Source of the DNA: Cyclobacterium sp. 1_MG-2023
Lineage (GTDB): Bacteria > Bacteroidota > Bacteroidia > Cytophagales > Cyclobacteriaceae
DNA length: 64,000 nucleotides
Direction of reading: 5' to 3'
Assembly (NCBI RefSeq): GCF_030546805.1
Contig: NZ_JAUOPC010000003.1
Location: forward strand, 62,001 to 126,000
Shown: positions 34,671-43,817 of the stretch, piece after piece
Numbering within the stretch: position 1 is the stretch's first letter
Layout: every line of letters starts with the position of its first letter
Notes under the pieces: generated by a model
What the model was told of the DNA's origin: nothing
Database searches by the model: none
The model's input: the letters and a program-made list of their open reading frames with translations, nothing else
Made by a program: the position numbers and the translations under genes

Positions 34671-35613
34671 TAGTACTTTTATTTTTCGTCGAAAAAAAAT
34701 CCACCACTTTTCCCTGGTCTGTTTTCAATTGCTTGGTTAAGGCTTCCAGGCTTTCGAATTTTTTTTCGGGTCTTAAAAATTCTAACAATTCTAGGTTTAT
34801 TGTTTTACCGTAAATGTCTTGGTTAAAATCCAAAATATTTACCTCAATATTCTTTCTTTCACCGGATACCGTAGGCCGCATGCCTATATTTAGCATGCCC
34901 TCATAGATATTCTTGTCGATGTTTACCTTGACAAGATAGGCACCATCCATCGGTACCAATTTATTGGGTTCATTAAGTTGGATATTTGCCGTGGGAAAAC
35001 CTATTGTTCTGCCAATTTTATCTCCTTCAATTACTTTTCCTTGTAGGTTGTAGGGCCTACCTAAAAACTCATTTGCCTTGACAATGTCCCCTGTTTTTAA
35101 TGCTTTTCTGATTTTGGTGCTACTGATCCCAATATTATCAATATCCTCTCTAGGGATTTCTTCCAAGTCAAAATTATACCGGTCTTGTTCTGCCTGTAGG
35201 TGTGCAAAACTGCCCTCTCTTCCTCTTCCAAACCTATGGTCATAGCCAATGACTAGCTTTTTTGTTTTTATCTTCTTGACCAAAATATTTTCAATAAAAT
35301 CTTCCGATTCCATCATCGAAAATTCCTTGGTAAAAGGAATACTGATAAGGTGATCTACGCCAAATTTTTCCAATAGAGCTGCCTTTTCATCAAAACTATA
35401 TAGCAGTTTAATTCCATGAGATTCTGGAAAAAGCACCATCCTAGGGTGTGGCCAAAACGATACTAAAACGGTCTCTCCATGAATGGATTTGGCAATATTG
35501 TTGATTCTTTTAAGAATTTTTTGATGGCCCAAATGAACCCCATCAAAAGAACCGATGGTAACTACTGGCCGTTCAATATCAGGAAAATCATCAAGAGATT
35601 TATAGATTTTCAT
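34660..35613 (-). CDS. ribF: bifunctional riboflavin kinase / FAD synthetase
   Basis: Makes FMN from riboflavin and then FAD. The 317-residue protein has the N-terminal FAD-synthetase half ([16 protein letters not shown], about 21-36, and [14 protein letters not shown]) and the C-terminal riboflavin kinase half ([15 protein letters not shown] and GAYLVKV). Length and order agree with prokaryotic RibF. Start and stop overlap the neighbouring truB (14 bases) and scoA (11 bases), showing close coupling. RibF beside TruB is a widely conserved arrangement. Confidence 0.95.
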   Translation of the reverse strand: MKIYKSLDDFPDIERPVVTIGSFDGVHLGHQKILKRINNIAKSIHGETVLVSFWPHPRMVLFPESHGIKLLYSFDEKAALLEKFGVDHLISIPFTKEFSMMESEDFIENILVKKIKTKKLVIGYDHRFGRGREGSFAHLQAEQDRYNFDLEEIPREDIDNIGISSTKIRKALKTGDIVKANEFLGRPYNLQGKVIEGDKIGRTIGFPTANIQLNEPNKLVPMDGAYLVKVNIDKNIYEGMLNIGMRPTVSGERKNIEVNILDFNQDIYGKTINLELLEFLRPEKKFESLEALTKQLKTDQGKVVDFFSTKNKSTNDK

Positions 35614-36289
35614 TTTGCTCTTTTTTGATTTTATCTATCAATTGCTCTAGTTGCCAAGCATTGTCAAGTTTAAATTCCCCAATGGCATCTCGCCTAAGTG
35701 CCGACATATAAGCACCTACTTCCAATTTGTCTCCCAAATCCCTAGCCAGGCTTCTAATATAAGTGCCTTTTGAGCAAACAATTCTGAAATGAATTTCCGG
35801 AAGTACGATACTTGTTATTTCAAAAACTTCTACGGTAACAGGTCTGGGGTCAAGCACTACCGTAATTCCTTTTCTTGCTGATTCATACACCCGTTTACCA
35901 TCTTTTTTGATAGCAGAATGATTGGGAGGAATTTGCATGATATCTCCGGTAAGCTCTGCTACAGCCTCTTCTATATCTTCTCGAGTTAAATGAGAGGGGT
36001 CGGCTACTGTTATGACCTCTTGTTCTAAATCAAACGATTCAGTGGTTTTACCCAAAACAAATGTTCCGGTATATTCCTTCTTTTGGGCTTGATATTTTTC
36101 AATATTTTTGGTTTCCTTTCCTGCACAAACGATCAATAGTCCGGTGGCCAATGGATCAAGTGTGCCTGCATGGCCAACTTTTTTTACTTTGAGGGTATTT
36201 CTAAGCTTCTTTACTACATCAAAGGAAGTCCATCGGTAGGGCTTATTGACAAGAAATACTTCTCCGTATGGTTTTTGCTGTTTGTCCAT
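35600..36289 (-). CDS. truB: tRNA pseudouridine-55 synthase TruB
   Basis: Isomerises U55 in the T-arm of tRNAs. With the ATG at 36289 the protein is 229 residues; the longer frame starts with a TTG inside uppP. Motifs: NKPYRWTSFDVV near the N-terminus, GHAGTLDPLATGLLIVCAGKETK with catalytic Asp, YTGTFVLGKTTESFDLEQEV, and CSKGTYIRSLARDLG. It lacks the long C-terminal PUA region of E. coli TruB, as is frequent in this phylum. The ATG shares one base with the uppP stop (TGATG). Confidence 0.93.
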   Translation of the reverse strand: MDKQQKPYGEVFLVNKPYRWTSFDVVKKLRNTLKVKKVGHAGTLDPLATGLLIVCAGKETKNIEKYQAQKKEYTGTFVLGKTTESFDLEQEVITVADPSHLTREDIEEAVAELTGDIMQIPPNHSAIKKDGKRVYESARKGITVVLDPRPVTVEVFEITSIVLPEIHFRIVCSKGTYIRSLARDLGDKLEVGAYMSALRRDAIGEFKLDNAWQLEQLIDKIKKEQNENL

Positions 36290-37083
36290 CAATAATATGT
36301 TCCGGCTACAATGGCCAGTATTCCTACAATCACACAATAAATTGAAAAGTACCGCAATTTACTTTTTCTTACCAATTGGATCATCCAGGTACAAGCAACT
36401 AGTCCTGCAACAAAAGCCGCCAAAAAAGCGATTATCATACTTCCAAATTGATCACTTTGGTAAGTCAAATCTCCGGATAAAACATCTTTGCCTATTTTCC
36501 CTAAGATAAGTGGAACCACCATCAAAAAGGAAAATCTCGCGGCTCTGTTTTTGTCTATACCCAATAAGACTGAGGTAGATATTGTAGCACCTGAACGAGA
36601 AATACCCGGAAGCATGGCAATAGCTTGAGCAATGCCAATTATGGCAGCATTAAAGAAGGAAACAGGTTTCCCTGTGTTTTTGGCTTTGTCTGCAAGGTAT
36701 AGTAGAAGTGCAGTGATCAGTAGCATAAAGCCTACAAATACTACTTTTCCTCCGAAAAATTGTTCCAGCTGCTCTTCAAAAAGCAATCCAACCGCCACAG
36801 CAGGAATCATTGAAACAATAACTTTCAGAGAAAACATTGTTTCTTCATTGTTTTTAAATTGAAATAGCCCAGTCAATAATTCAGCGACATCCTTTCTAAA
36901 TACTACAATTGTACTTAAGGCAGTTGCAAAATGAACAACTACCGTAAACAGTAAACTTTCTTCAGGCAAGGAATTGCTTCCAAGAAGAGCTCCGGCGATT
37001 TCTAAATGGCCACTGGAGGAAACAGGTAAAAATTCAGTTAAGCCCTGAACAATCCCCAAAATTATTGCTTCAAAAATGGTCAT
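36289..37083 (-). CDS. uppP: undecaprenyl-diphosphatase UppP (BacA)
   Basis: A 264-residue inner-membrane phosphatase that regenerates the undecaprenyl phosphate carrier for peptidoglycan and O-antigen synthesis. The two conserved regions are IVQGLTEFLPVSSSGHLEI (about 12-30) and LPGISRSGATIS (about 158-169), which carry the catalytic Glu, Ser, His and Arg. Eight hydrophobic segments are present. It begins five bases after the DUF3098 gene and touches truB. Confidence 0.95.
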   Translation of the reverse strand: MTIFEAIILGIVQGLTEFLPVSSSGHLEIAGALLGSNSLPEESLLFTVVVHFATALSTIVVFRKDVAELLTGLFQFKNNEETMFSLKVIVSMIPAVAVGLLFEEQLEQFFGGKVVFVGFMLLITALLLYLADKAKNTGKPVSFFNAAIIGIAQAIAMLPGISRSGATISTSVLLGIDKNRAARFSFLMVVPLILGKIGKDVLSGDLTYQSDQFGSMIIAFLAAFVAGLVACTWMIQLVRKSKLRYFSIYCVIVGILAIVAGTYY

Positions 37084-37088
37084 TTTAT

Positions 37089-37292
37089 TTATTTGGTTTT
37101 ATAAAAAATAGCGTAAAATTCAAAAAGAAAACCCGACAATACAACAATAGGTCCCAGCGTCAAACCCATAAATCCAAACCCATGAGTGGTTTTGTCCAAT
37201 CCTATAATGGCAAAGCCAATAGTAATGATGGCGATCCCTATAAGCATGAGTTGATAATTTTTTTTCGAAAAAGGCAATGGATTATTTTTCAT
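37089..37292 (-). CDS. DUF3098 family membrane protein
   Basis: A 67-residue protein with two hydrophobic helices (about 15-31 and 41-62) separated by DKTTHGFGFMGLTLGP. DUF3098 members lie between ftsX and uppP in many Bacteroidota genomes; function is unknown. Spacing of five bases on both sides and the conserved order argue that it works with envelope or division proteins. Confidence 0.85.
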   Translation of the reverse strand: MKNNPLPFSKKNYQLMLIGIAIITIGFAIIGLDKTTHGFGFMGLTLGPIVVLSGFLFEFYAIFYKTK

Positions 37293-37297
37293 AATGT

Positions 37298-38188
37298 TTA
37301 GTACAATTCGTCCAGTGACATGTTAAGGTATTTGTTGATAGAACGGTAGGTGCTGATCCAAGACATCAGTGCCCCCAATAAAATTAAGCTTCCAAATAAC
37401 ATGGCAAGCAATTCAATATCATAAAGTAATTGTAAGCCTTCAATAAAGTTTTTACCATATTCCAAGAGGCTGAATATTATTGCAGAGGAAAACACACCTC
37501 CTAAAGCTCCATATAAGAAAGCACGCCATAAAAAAGGTCTTCTAATAAAGCCTTTGGTTGCCCCTACCAATTGCATGCTACGGATCAAAAACCGTTGTGA
37601 GAATAAAGCGAGCTTAATCGTGTTGCTAATTAAAATAACCACGGTTACGAGTAAAATTAAGATCAAGGCACCCATTACTATTCCCACTTTAAGCAGGTTT
37701 TCGTTGATTGAAGAAACAACATCTTGCATATAGGTCACTTCAAAAACTCCCGGGGTAGCCTCTATTTCTGCAACGATCTGCTGGATTTTTTCAGCCGTTT
37801 GAAAATCTTCGTTTATAGAAAATGTAAAAGAATCTCTTAGGGGATTGTCATCCAAAAACTGGTTGAAGTCCTCTCCAACCTCCTCGAGAAAAACTTCTGC
37901 AGCCTCGTCTTTACTGGTGAAGCGCAAAACTGGAGAAGCCTCTTTCTGTAAAACGTAAGGCTTTTTGCCCATTTGCTCGATGAGTTTATCAATAGAGGCC
38001 TGTGGCAGATCTTTGTTAAGAAATACCTGCACCTCAATGTTTTCACGGATGATAGAAGTGAGTTTTTTTGCCTGAATGGCAATGACCCCAAATATACCCA
38101 TCATCAATAACGAAAGGGTGATACTGAATAATACACTGGCAAATTTATAACTTCCCAGCCTCGTCTTTTTTCTTTTTAATTTGGCCAT
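37298..38188 (-). CDS. ftsX: cell-division protein FtsX
   Basis: The permease half of the FtsEX complex, 296 residues. Layout: short cytoplasmic basic N-terminus, helix 1 near 18-38, a periplasmic domain about 40-165 (TSIIRENIEVQVFLNKDLPQ to TYMQDVVSSINENLL), then three helices around 170-190, 220-240 and 260-280. In other bacteria FtsEX regulates peptidoglycan hydrolases at the septum. FtsE is not in the window. The ATG at 38188 is taken over a GTG three bases upstream. It is the first gene of the run reaching gldC. Confidence 0.93.
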   Translation of the reverse strand: MAKLKRKKTRLGSYKFASVLFSITLSLLMMGIFGVIAIQAKKLTSIIRENIEVQVFLNKDLPQASIDKLIEQMGKKPYVLQKEASPVLRFTSKDEAAEVFLEEVGEDFNQFLDDNPLRDSFTFSINEDFQTAEKIQQIVAEIEATPGVFEVTYMQDVVSSINENLLKVGIVMGALILILLVTVVILISNTIKLALFSQRFLIRSMQLVGATKGFIRRPFLWRAFLYGALGGVFSSAIIFSLLEYGKNFIEGLQLLYDIELLAMLFGSLILLGALMSWISTYRSINKYLNMSLDELY

Positions 38189-38230
38189 CACATAATTATG
38201 TGTTTGTCAAAATTAATCAGGTATATTTAC

Positions 38231-38935
38231 TTAACCAACCTTATTATTTAATTTGATTGGAATTACCTTTTCAGGGGTGGTCACCATCGCACATTCGGCT
38301 GTTTTTAAATCCATACAATAGAGGCCGGTAAATTGACCAAAAGCCGGCATTATCAAGGAGTTGTTTTTATAATAAAAAGCCGGCAATCTGAATTTCTGTT
38401 TACTGTTTTTCTTTATCACAATTCCGGGATGGATGTGCCCACAAATATTCAACTGACCTTTAGGTGTCCCTTCCTGAGGTTCATGACTTAGTACCAAATT
38501 GCCAAGTAATAAATTGCCTATATGTATTTTTAAAGCACTACTTTCGTACAGGCTATCCGGCAAAATGTCATGATTTCCCTTTACCAAATGAAAATTTAGT
38601 TCAGGGAATAATTCAATAAATTCAAGTAAAGTAAACCAGCTTTCATTGCTTTCACTATGGAATAAATCACCGAGAAAGTAGACTTTGGAAGCACCTGTTT
38701 TATCTAAAAGCTGGCTAATCCTATGGAAATCATCTAAATGAATACTTTCAGGAACAGGAATTCCGGCTTTTCTAAAATGGGCGGCTTTCCCAAAATGTGT
38801 GTCGGCCAATAAAAGTGCATTCTCCTGCTCTAACCAAATGGCTTTCTCCTTCATTAAATGAAGGCTGACCAACTCATGTTGCCAAATATATCTTCCGTCT
38901 AAGTCTGCTGTCAAAGGATTAAAAATCTTGGGCAC
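38231..38935 (-). CDS. pdeM: ligase-associated DNA damage response endonuclease PdeM
   Basis: A calcineurin-fold metallophosphoesterase of 234 residues. Metal ligands are clear: Asp45/His47 in DTHFGK, Asp90 and His93 in GDLFHSESNESW, Asn121/His122 in KGNHD, His151 in SHEP, and GHIHPG at 166-171. DTHFGKAAHFRKAGIPVP is distinctive of PdeM, which acts as a Mn-dependent DNA nuclease in a cluster with an Lhr-type helicase, a DNA ligase and an exonuclease. The start is a GTG; no ATG lies upstream of residue 28 in this frame. It is 42 bases upstream of ftsX and the helicase partner is 22 kb away at 61.3-63.8 kb. Confidence 0.88.
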   Translation of the reverse strand: MPKIFNPLTADLDGRYIWQHELVSLHLMKEKAIWLEQENALLLADTHFGKAAHFRKAGIPVPESIHLDDFHRISQLLDKTGASKVYFLGDLFHSESNESWFTLLEFIELFPELNFHLVKGNHDILPDSLYESSALKIHIGNLLLGNLVLSHEPQEGTPKGQLNICGHIHPGIVIKKNSKQKFRLPAFYYKNNSLIMPAFGQFTGLYCMDLKTAECAMVTTPEKVIPIKLNNKVG

Positions 38936-39312
38936 AAAGATAGTTTTTTCTATTGATGATTAATATCAAAATTAGGAATTGTACAGCGATTATGTCCCGA
39001 AGGCATATTGAAGGAATCATGTAGATTATTAAAACCAGAAAGCCACCGGGATTTTAGGTATTAGCTTGAACAATAAAATAATTCCTACTGGAATAGCGTT
39101 TTTCTTATTACTCGGGCAGATAATATTTCAGGAGTTAAATAACCTCCCTGATTAAATATTGAAGGAGCTTATTTTTAAAAGATTCTTGGACCCAAATGAT
39201 CTAAAAGTAGACCTGATTTCAATATCGGGTTGAAAATTGTTGCTAGCAATTATGGAATAACTATTGTCTTTCCATTGCCGGAAAATACTCTCTTAACAAA
39301 AAATCAGCTGTT
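38936..39312. other. 377-base divergent intergenic region
   Basis: No credible ORF, RNA gene or clear repeat was found. It should carry the promoters of pdeM (minus) and the outer-membrane protein gene (plus); no full consensus promoter is recognised on either strand. Confidence 0.5.
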
Positions 39313-39966
39313 ATGATTGAAAGCAAATTTAATTTCATACAAACCAAAGCCTCTCTTTTCTTTTTCGTTTTAATAATTGGCTTAAGCCATAACGACCTGA
39401 AAGCCCAACAAGCAGAGATTAGTGGAGGACTGACCAAAAAGATTCTATTAGGTGACCATACAGGAATCACTAACCCTTCTCTAGGGTATGCATTTGGATT
39501 TAATCACCATGTAAATGATTACAGACTCGCACATTCGTTTAGTTATGGGTTTAATTTTGAGTTTTTTAAGGTCTATAGGGTCAATAATGAAGAAATTCCC
39601 GGGAATCCTTATCAGCAAGTTTTATCACCTAAAGCCTTGTTCCGATATGATTACTTTATCAACGACCATATATCCCTATTTTCAGGTGGCGAAGTGGGAT
39701 TTCAATTTATCGATCTAAAATCTGATCAGGAAGTGGTGATATCTACGGAAAGTTCCACCAACCTATATACCAAGGCAGTTTTATCTCCTCAAATAGGGGT
39801 GAATTTTGAAATCAACCCTTACCTGGCCATTTATTACCAATTTGCATACGACTTAGGATATTATATGGGAGACCGCCCCAATTGGGGATCACAATCCTCA
39901 AAATGGATACATATGCTGAGTAACTCTGCAGGTTTGAGGATTAAAATCAACCATGGATTTTACTAA
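39313..39966 (+). CDS. secreted beta-barrel outer-membrane protein, function unknown
   Basis: A 217-residue protein with an N-terminal signal peptide (about 1-33, ending LKAQ). The rest alternates polar and aromatic residues with a terminal aromatic (HGFY) typical of small outer-membrane beta barrels: FGFNHHVNDYRLAHSFSYGFNFEFFKVY and IYYQFAYDLGYYMGDRPNWG. It resembles PorT or OmpW-sized barrels only in general shape. It ends six bases before the oppositely oriented cytochrome gene. No specific function is assigned. Confidence 0.65.
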   Translation: MIESKFNFIQTKASLFFFVLIIGLSHNDLKAQQAEISGGLTKKILLGDHTGITNPSLGYAFGFNHHVNDYRLAHSFSYGFNFEFFKVYRVNNEEIPGNPYQQVLSPKALFRYDYFINDHISLFSGGEVGFQFIDLKSDQEVVISTESSTNLYTKAVLSPQIGVNFEINPYLAIYYQFAYDLGYYMGDRPNWGSQSSKWIHMLSNSAGLRIKINHGFY

Positions 39967-39972
39967 ATTATG

Positions 39973-42900
39973 CTAATTAATTTTTTTTGGACTTTTTAAA
40001 TAAGCCATTAAGTCGATGACCTCCTGCTCCTCAAAGGACTCAAAAAGGCCTGGTGGCATTAATGAAACATTGGTGACTTCTTTACTTTGAATTGCTGATT
40101 TATTTATTTTTACAGGTTCTTGGCCGGCAATTTTTAAAGTGACTTGTCTGGTATTTTCTCCTACAATGTTTCCGGTGTATGTGCGTCCCCCCATAGTGGT
40201 GATAACTACCAATTTATAGGCGTCCTGAATTTCAGCACTTGGCTCCAAGACATTCAATAAAATATAATCAGTATTTGCTCGATTGGATCCGGTAAGGTCT
40301 GGACCAATAACTGCTCCCTCTCCAAACATTTTATGACATGACCCACAAGTGTTCATAAAAATTGCTTTTCCTGCTTTAAGGTTTGCATTCTTTAAGGCAT
40401 TGTTTGTAACCATTGAGCGATATTTTTCATAGGCTGCCTCATCATTGGGTACATGTTCTATTGGTCCCCAAAATTCTACAAAACCACTTCCAATCACCCG
40501 GTGAAGCTGTCTGGCAAGGGTGACAGGGATTTCCTTTTTCACGATGTTTCCGGCCTTGATTTCATCTAATAGTAGATTTCCATACCTTGGACGTGAAGAC
40601 AAGGTTTGAAGGATGTTAACTTTGTTTTTAGGACTTGCCTGTGGATATAAAGCTATCAAAGCTTTGCCCACTTGTTCATTATTAAAAGCTGCAGCAGCCT
40701 TGATGGCCTCTTCTTGCAGGTCTTTTTCTTCGAATAAGCCGAGAAGTATGGGCACCAATTCCCTTTTTTGTCGGGCGGCCAATAATTGTATGGATTTAAT
40801 TTTTTCTGTCTTATTATTTTTTTTGCTCTTTAAAATTGCCAATGCTTTTTGGGTGGCTTCAGCATCTCCAAATAGGGCCGCAATATCCTCAGCAAAGCCT
40901 TTGGTGGCAAGGTTCTTCTTTAATTGACTTTCCAGGCTTTTCCAATTGTCCGGAGCAACCAAATCTGTTCTACCTTCCATACCATTGATCATGCCTTCCA
41001 ACAGTAATGTTTGATTTCGTGAAGAGGAAATAATCGTCTGGACAAGTGGTTTCAATGCATCGCCGTCCACAGCCCTTCTTGCGATGTATTTTGTGAGCAA
41101 TGGGATTTTAGATTGTTCGGCCAATTCCATAAACTTTCTCTCATCTTTTTCAATTAAATCTGAAATTCCAAACCAAACGAGTTTGGGGATATTGTGATCA
41201 TTTTGGTCTTCTTTTCTGGAAACCAGATGGGTTGCCAGTTCCCATTTCCAGTCCTCTGGAACTCTTTGTAAGGCTGAGGCCAAATAAAGCCGAACGACGG
41301 GGGAGGGGTCGGTTTCTGCCATGTCTACCATTATATCTTTGGCTTTTGGCAGGGGGTTTTTGCTTTCACAAATCAATTGAATGGCCCAGGAACGAATAAA
41401 GGGATCTTTGTCTCTCAGAGAGGACAGTAGGGTTGTTTCCGTTAAACTATTGGTTTGATGTAATGTCCAAAGGGCCCTTAGTCTCAGGTCAGTCGGGTTT
41501 GAACTTGAAAAAAGCGTCTTTAATGCGTGAATGGCATCTGGTTTTATTTCACCAAAATAGGCTCGTTTCTGAAGAATTCCTCTGGCCCTTCTTGCATGCC
41601 AGTCACTTTCACTGTTTTGTAAGCCAGCGAGTTCCATATCTGTCAGGAGGTTGAGGTCAGTATACCTCCCTTTCCAGTTTTTGGCCTGATTCTTTTCAGG
41701 CATAATTCTGAAAACCCGGCCTGTTTCACCATTAAGGACTTCTTGACCACAGATATCTGCATCGTGCCAATCCAATACATAAAGTCCGCCTTCCGGGCCT
41801 ATTTCCATGCTAAAACCAACCCATTGGGCATTGTTTGCCATAAGGAAATTATCTGAATGTTTGCCAATGAAACTTGACCCACTTGGTATTAAACTGTCTG
41901 ATAAGACTGCATGCTCATGGATATTGGCCATAAAAACTTTCCCTCTTTCCTCCTTCGGAAAAGCGTCTGACTGATAAATTCTAGCCCCTCCATGGGCAGA
42001 ACGGTGGCTATGGTCGGTAATTGTTTTGATATCTTCATAAATGTAAGGGTTGAAATGTTGCCCTCCTTGCCGATGGTAAATCCCACCGGGTACTACATGC
42101 CAAAGGTGAGGGATCACACAGGCCGACATGATGAGTTGGCCCTTTGCATCGTAATCAATGCCCCAAGGGTTGCTAAAGCCATGAGCCACTACCTCAAAAC
42201 TGTGCTTGGTAGGATGATAGCGCCAAACTCCTCCATTAATGTCTACCCCATCAGCCTCAAGTAAGTCTTTCGGAAATGGGTCTTTATGGTAATAGAGTTT
42301 TGTTTTTTCTTTTTCTGTAGGCTTTCTGATTTTTGATGGGGTAGCAAAGCCTTGCAGTCCGTAAAGCCAACCATCCGGTCCCCACTGAAGGCTATTTAAT
42401 GTCTCATGGCGATCTCTTATTCCCCATCCGGTAAGCAAAACTTCAATATCCTCAATATCTGCTTTGTCATCTTGGTTTTTATCAGGAATGAAAAGAAGGT
42501 TGGGTGGTGCTCCTACATAAACCCCATCAAAGCCTACGGCTAAAGCTGCAGGAAATGCAAGTCCCTCCATAAAAACTTTCTTTCGATCCGCCTTTCCATC
42601 ACCATCTGTGTCTTCTAATATAAGAATACGGCTATTTCCATTGTTTGAAAAACCATGCTGCCTTGACTCATAATCTTTGTTTTCAGCTATCCAAAGCCTC
42701 CCTTTGTCATCCCAGCAAAAAGCCATCGGCTGGCTTATCATGGGTTCAGAAGCAAAAACATTGACCTTATAGCCTGGTTTAACAGTCATTTCCTCAACTG
42801 CCTCATTGGGGGTTAAAAACTTGGCTTTCCGGCCCTCGTCTCTTGCCATTTGCCATAAGGAAGCAGTATTGTACATGCCTTCTCTTCCGGTATAGGCAGC

Positions 42901-43800
42901 CCAGGCCTCCGTTAATTCCACATCATTGAAGGCTTTGGTATAGAAAAGTAGCCGATGTTTAATGATTTGAGTAGCCCCACTATCAATTTCCCAGTCTTCG
43001 TCACGTGTATAGGCCGGTCCAAGACCAAACTGTTTGTCTACTCGCCATTTTTGTGGATAGCCTTTGTTCTCAGGATGATCAAAAACCGCGATATTGGCCA
43101 TCTCTGTTCTGCCCTCTACCTGCATTCCCACATTCACCCACATGGAATGTTCTCCTTCCGCTTTTTCATTGACTTGTCGGGCAGTATTGGTGATGGCTGC
43201 CTTCATTCCCTCTTTCCATGGCATTCTAATAAAAAGTCCCCCATAATCGTATTTACCTAGGGTAATGTCTTGGGCGGCATTTCCACGCCACTCCAAATCC
43301 AGTAAATATTCTTCCCCCTGAACCTTGAGACTCCAGGTTTGAGTTTCTGTCATCAATGGCCTTCCCAAACTATCCAGCATTTCATAAACCGTTTGCCAAG
43401 AAACATTTTCACCCTCATTTTCTAGTATGTTCACAGCCACTTTCTTCCAATGGTCCGCTCCGGGATTATGGAAAAAATCCCTTTGATTTACTCGAGTGAA
43501 CCCCCAATAAATTCCAGTTTGGTGTTGGTGGTGATCAGGGCTCTTTTCTGTAAGAATTCCTTGTCCATCCGGAGCTACGATGGGATGAAGATAGGGCCTG
43601 AATTGGGCTTTTACTTCCTGAACAAGAAGAGGCTTTTCGGGATTAGCCTTTTTATAAACCATTAACTGTTCGTCCGAGCTGTCCATCAAGATATGGAGGA
43701 CCTCTGTAGTGTCGGCTGACTGCTCTTGGTCCTTGTTTTTGCCCGGGCTGCAAGCGAAAGTGATGTAAATTGTAAAAACGAAAAGGTAGGTTAAGCGCAT
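39973..43800 (-). CDS. lipoprotein with DUF6807 (PmoA-like), PVC-type dehydrogenase, HEAT and cytochrome c domains
   Basis: A 1275-residue outer-membrane or periplasmic lipoprotein (lipobox TFAC, Cys17). Order: a DUF6807 or PmoA-like domain about 45-310 (LHPIVAPDGQGILTEKSPDHHQHQ); a PVC-type membrane-bound dehydrogenase propeller about 325-720 (KPGYKVNVFASEPM, FDGVYVGAPPNLLFIPD); HEAT repeats about 740-1080; and a c-type haem domain with CGSCH at 1152-1156 and distal Met near 1248 (SLMPPGLF). It probably oxidises a sugar and passes electrons through its haem. It is 17 bases downstream of a sulfatase. Confidence 0.88.
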   Translation of the reverse strand: MRLTYLFVFTIYITFACSPGKNKDQEQSADTTEVLHILMDSSDEQLMVYKKANPEKPLLVQEVKAQFRPYLHPIVAPDGQGILTEKSPDHHQHQTGIYWGFTRVNQRDFFHNPGADHWKKVAVNILENEGENVSWQTVYEMLDSLGRPLMTETQTWSLKVQGEEYLLDLEWRGNAAQDITLGKYDYGGLFIRMPWKEGMKAAITNTARQVNEKAEGEHSMWVNVGMQVEGRTEMANIAVFDHPENKGYPQKWRVDKQFGLGPAYTRDEDWEIDSGATQIIKHRLLFYTKAFNDVELTEAWAAYTGREGMYNTASLWQMARDEGRKAKFLTPNEAVEEMTVKPGYKVNVFASEPMISQPMAFCWDDKGRLWIAENKDYESRQHGFSNNGNSRILILEDTDGDGKADRKKVFMEGLAFPAALAVGFDGVYVGAPPNLLFIPDKNQDDKADIEDIEVLLTGWGIRDRHETLNSLQWGPDGWLYGLQGFATPSKIRKPTEKEKTKLYYHKDPFPKDLLEADGVDINGGVWRYHPTKHSFEVVAHGFSNPWGIDYDAKGQLIMSACVIPHLWHVVPGGIYHRQGGQHFNPYIYEDIKTITDHSHRSAHGGARIYQSDAFPKEERGKVFMANIHEHAVLSDSLIPSGSSFIGKHSDNFLMANNAQWVGFSMEIGPEGGLYVLDWHDADICGQEVLNGETGRVFRIMPEKNQAKNWKGRYTDLNLLTDMELAGLQNSESDWHARRARGILQKRAYFGEIKPDAIHALKTLFSSSNPTDLRLRALWTLHQTNSLTETTLLSSLRDKDPFIRSWAIQLICESKNPLPKAKDIMVDMAETDPSPVVRLYLASALQRVPEDWKWELATHLVSRKEDQNDHNIPKLVWFGISDLIEKDERKFMELAEQSKIPLLTKYIARRAVDGDALKPLVQTIISSSRNQTLLLEGMINGMEGRTDLVAPDNWKSLESQLKKNLATKGFAEDIAALFGDAEATQKALAILKSKKNNKTEKIKSIQLLAARQKRELVPILLGLFEEKDLQEEAIKAAAAFNNEQVGKALIALYPQASPKNKVNILQTLSSRPRYGNLLLDEIKAGNIVKKEIPVTLARQLHRVIGSGFVEFWGPIEHVPNDEAAYEKYRSMVTNNALKNANLKAGKAIFMNTCGSCHKMFGEGAVIGPDLTGSNRANTDYILLNVLEPSAEIQDAYKLVVITTMGGRTYTGNIVGENTRQVTLKIAGQEPVKINKSAIQSKEVTNVSLMPPGLFESFEEQEVIDLMAYLKSPKKIN

Positions 43801-43817
43801 GGATGGTTAAATTGGTA

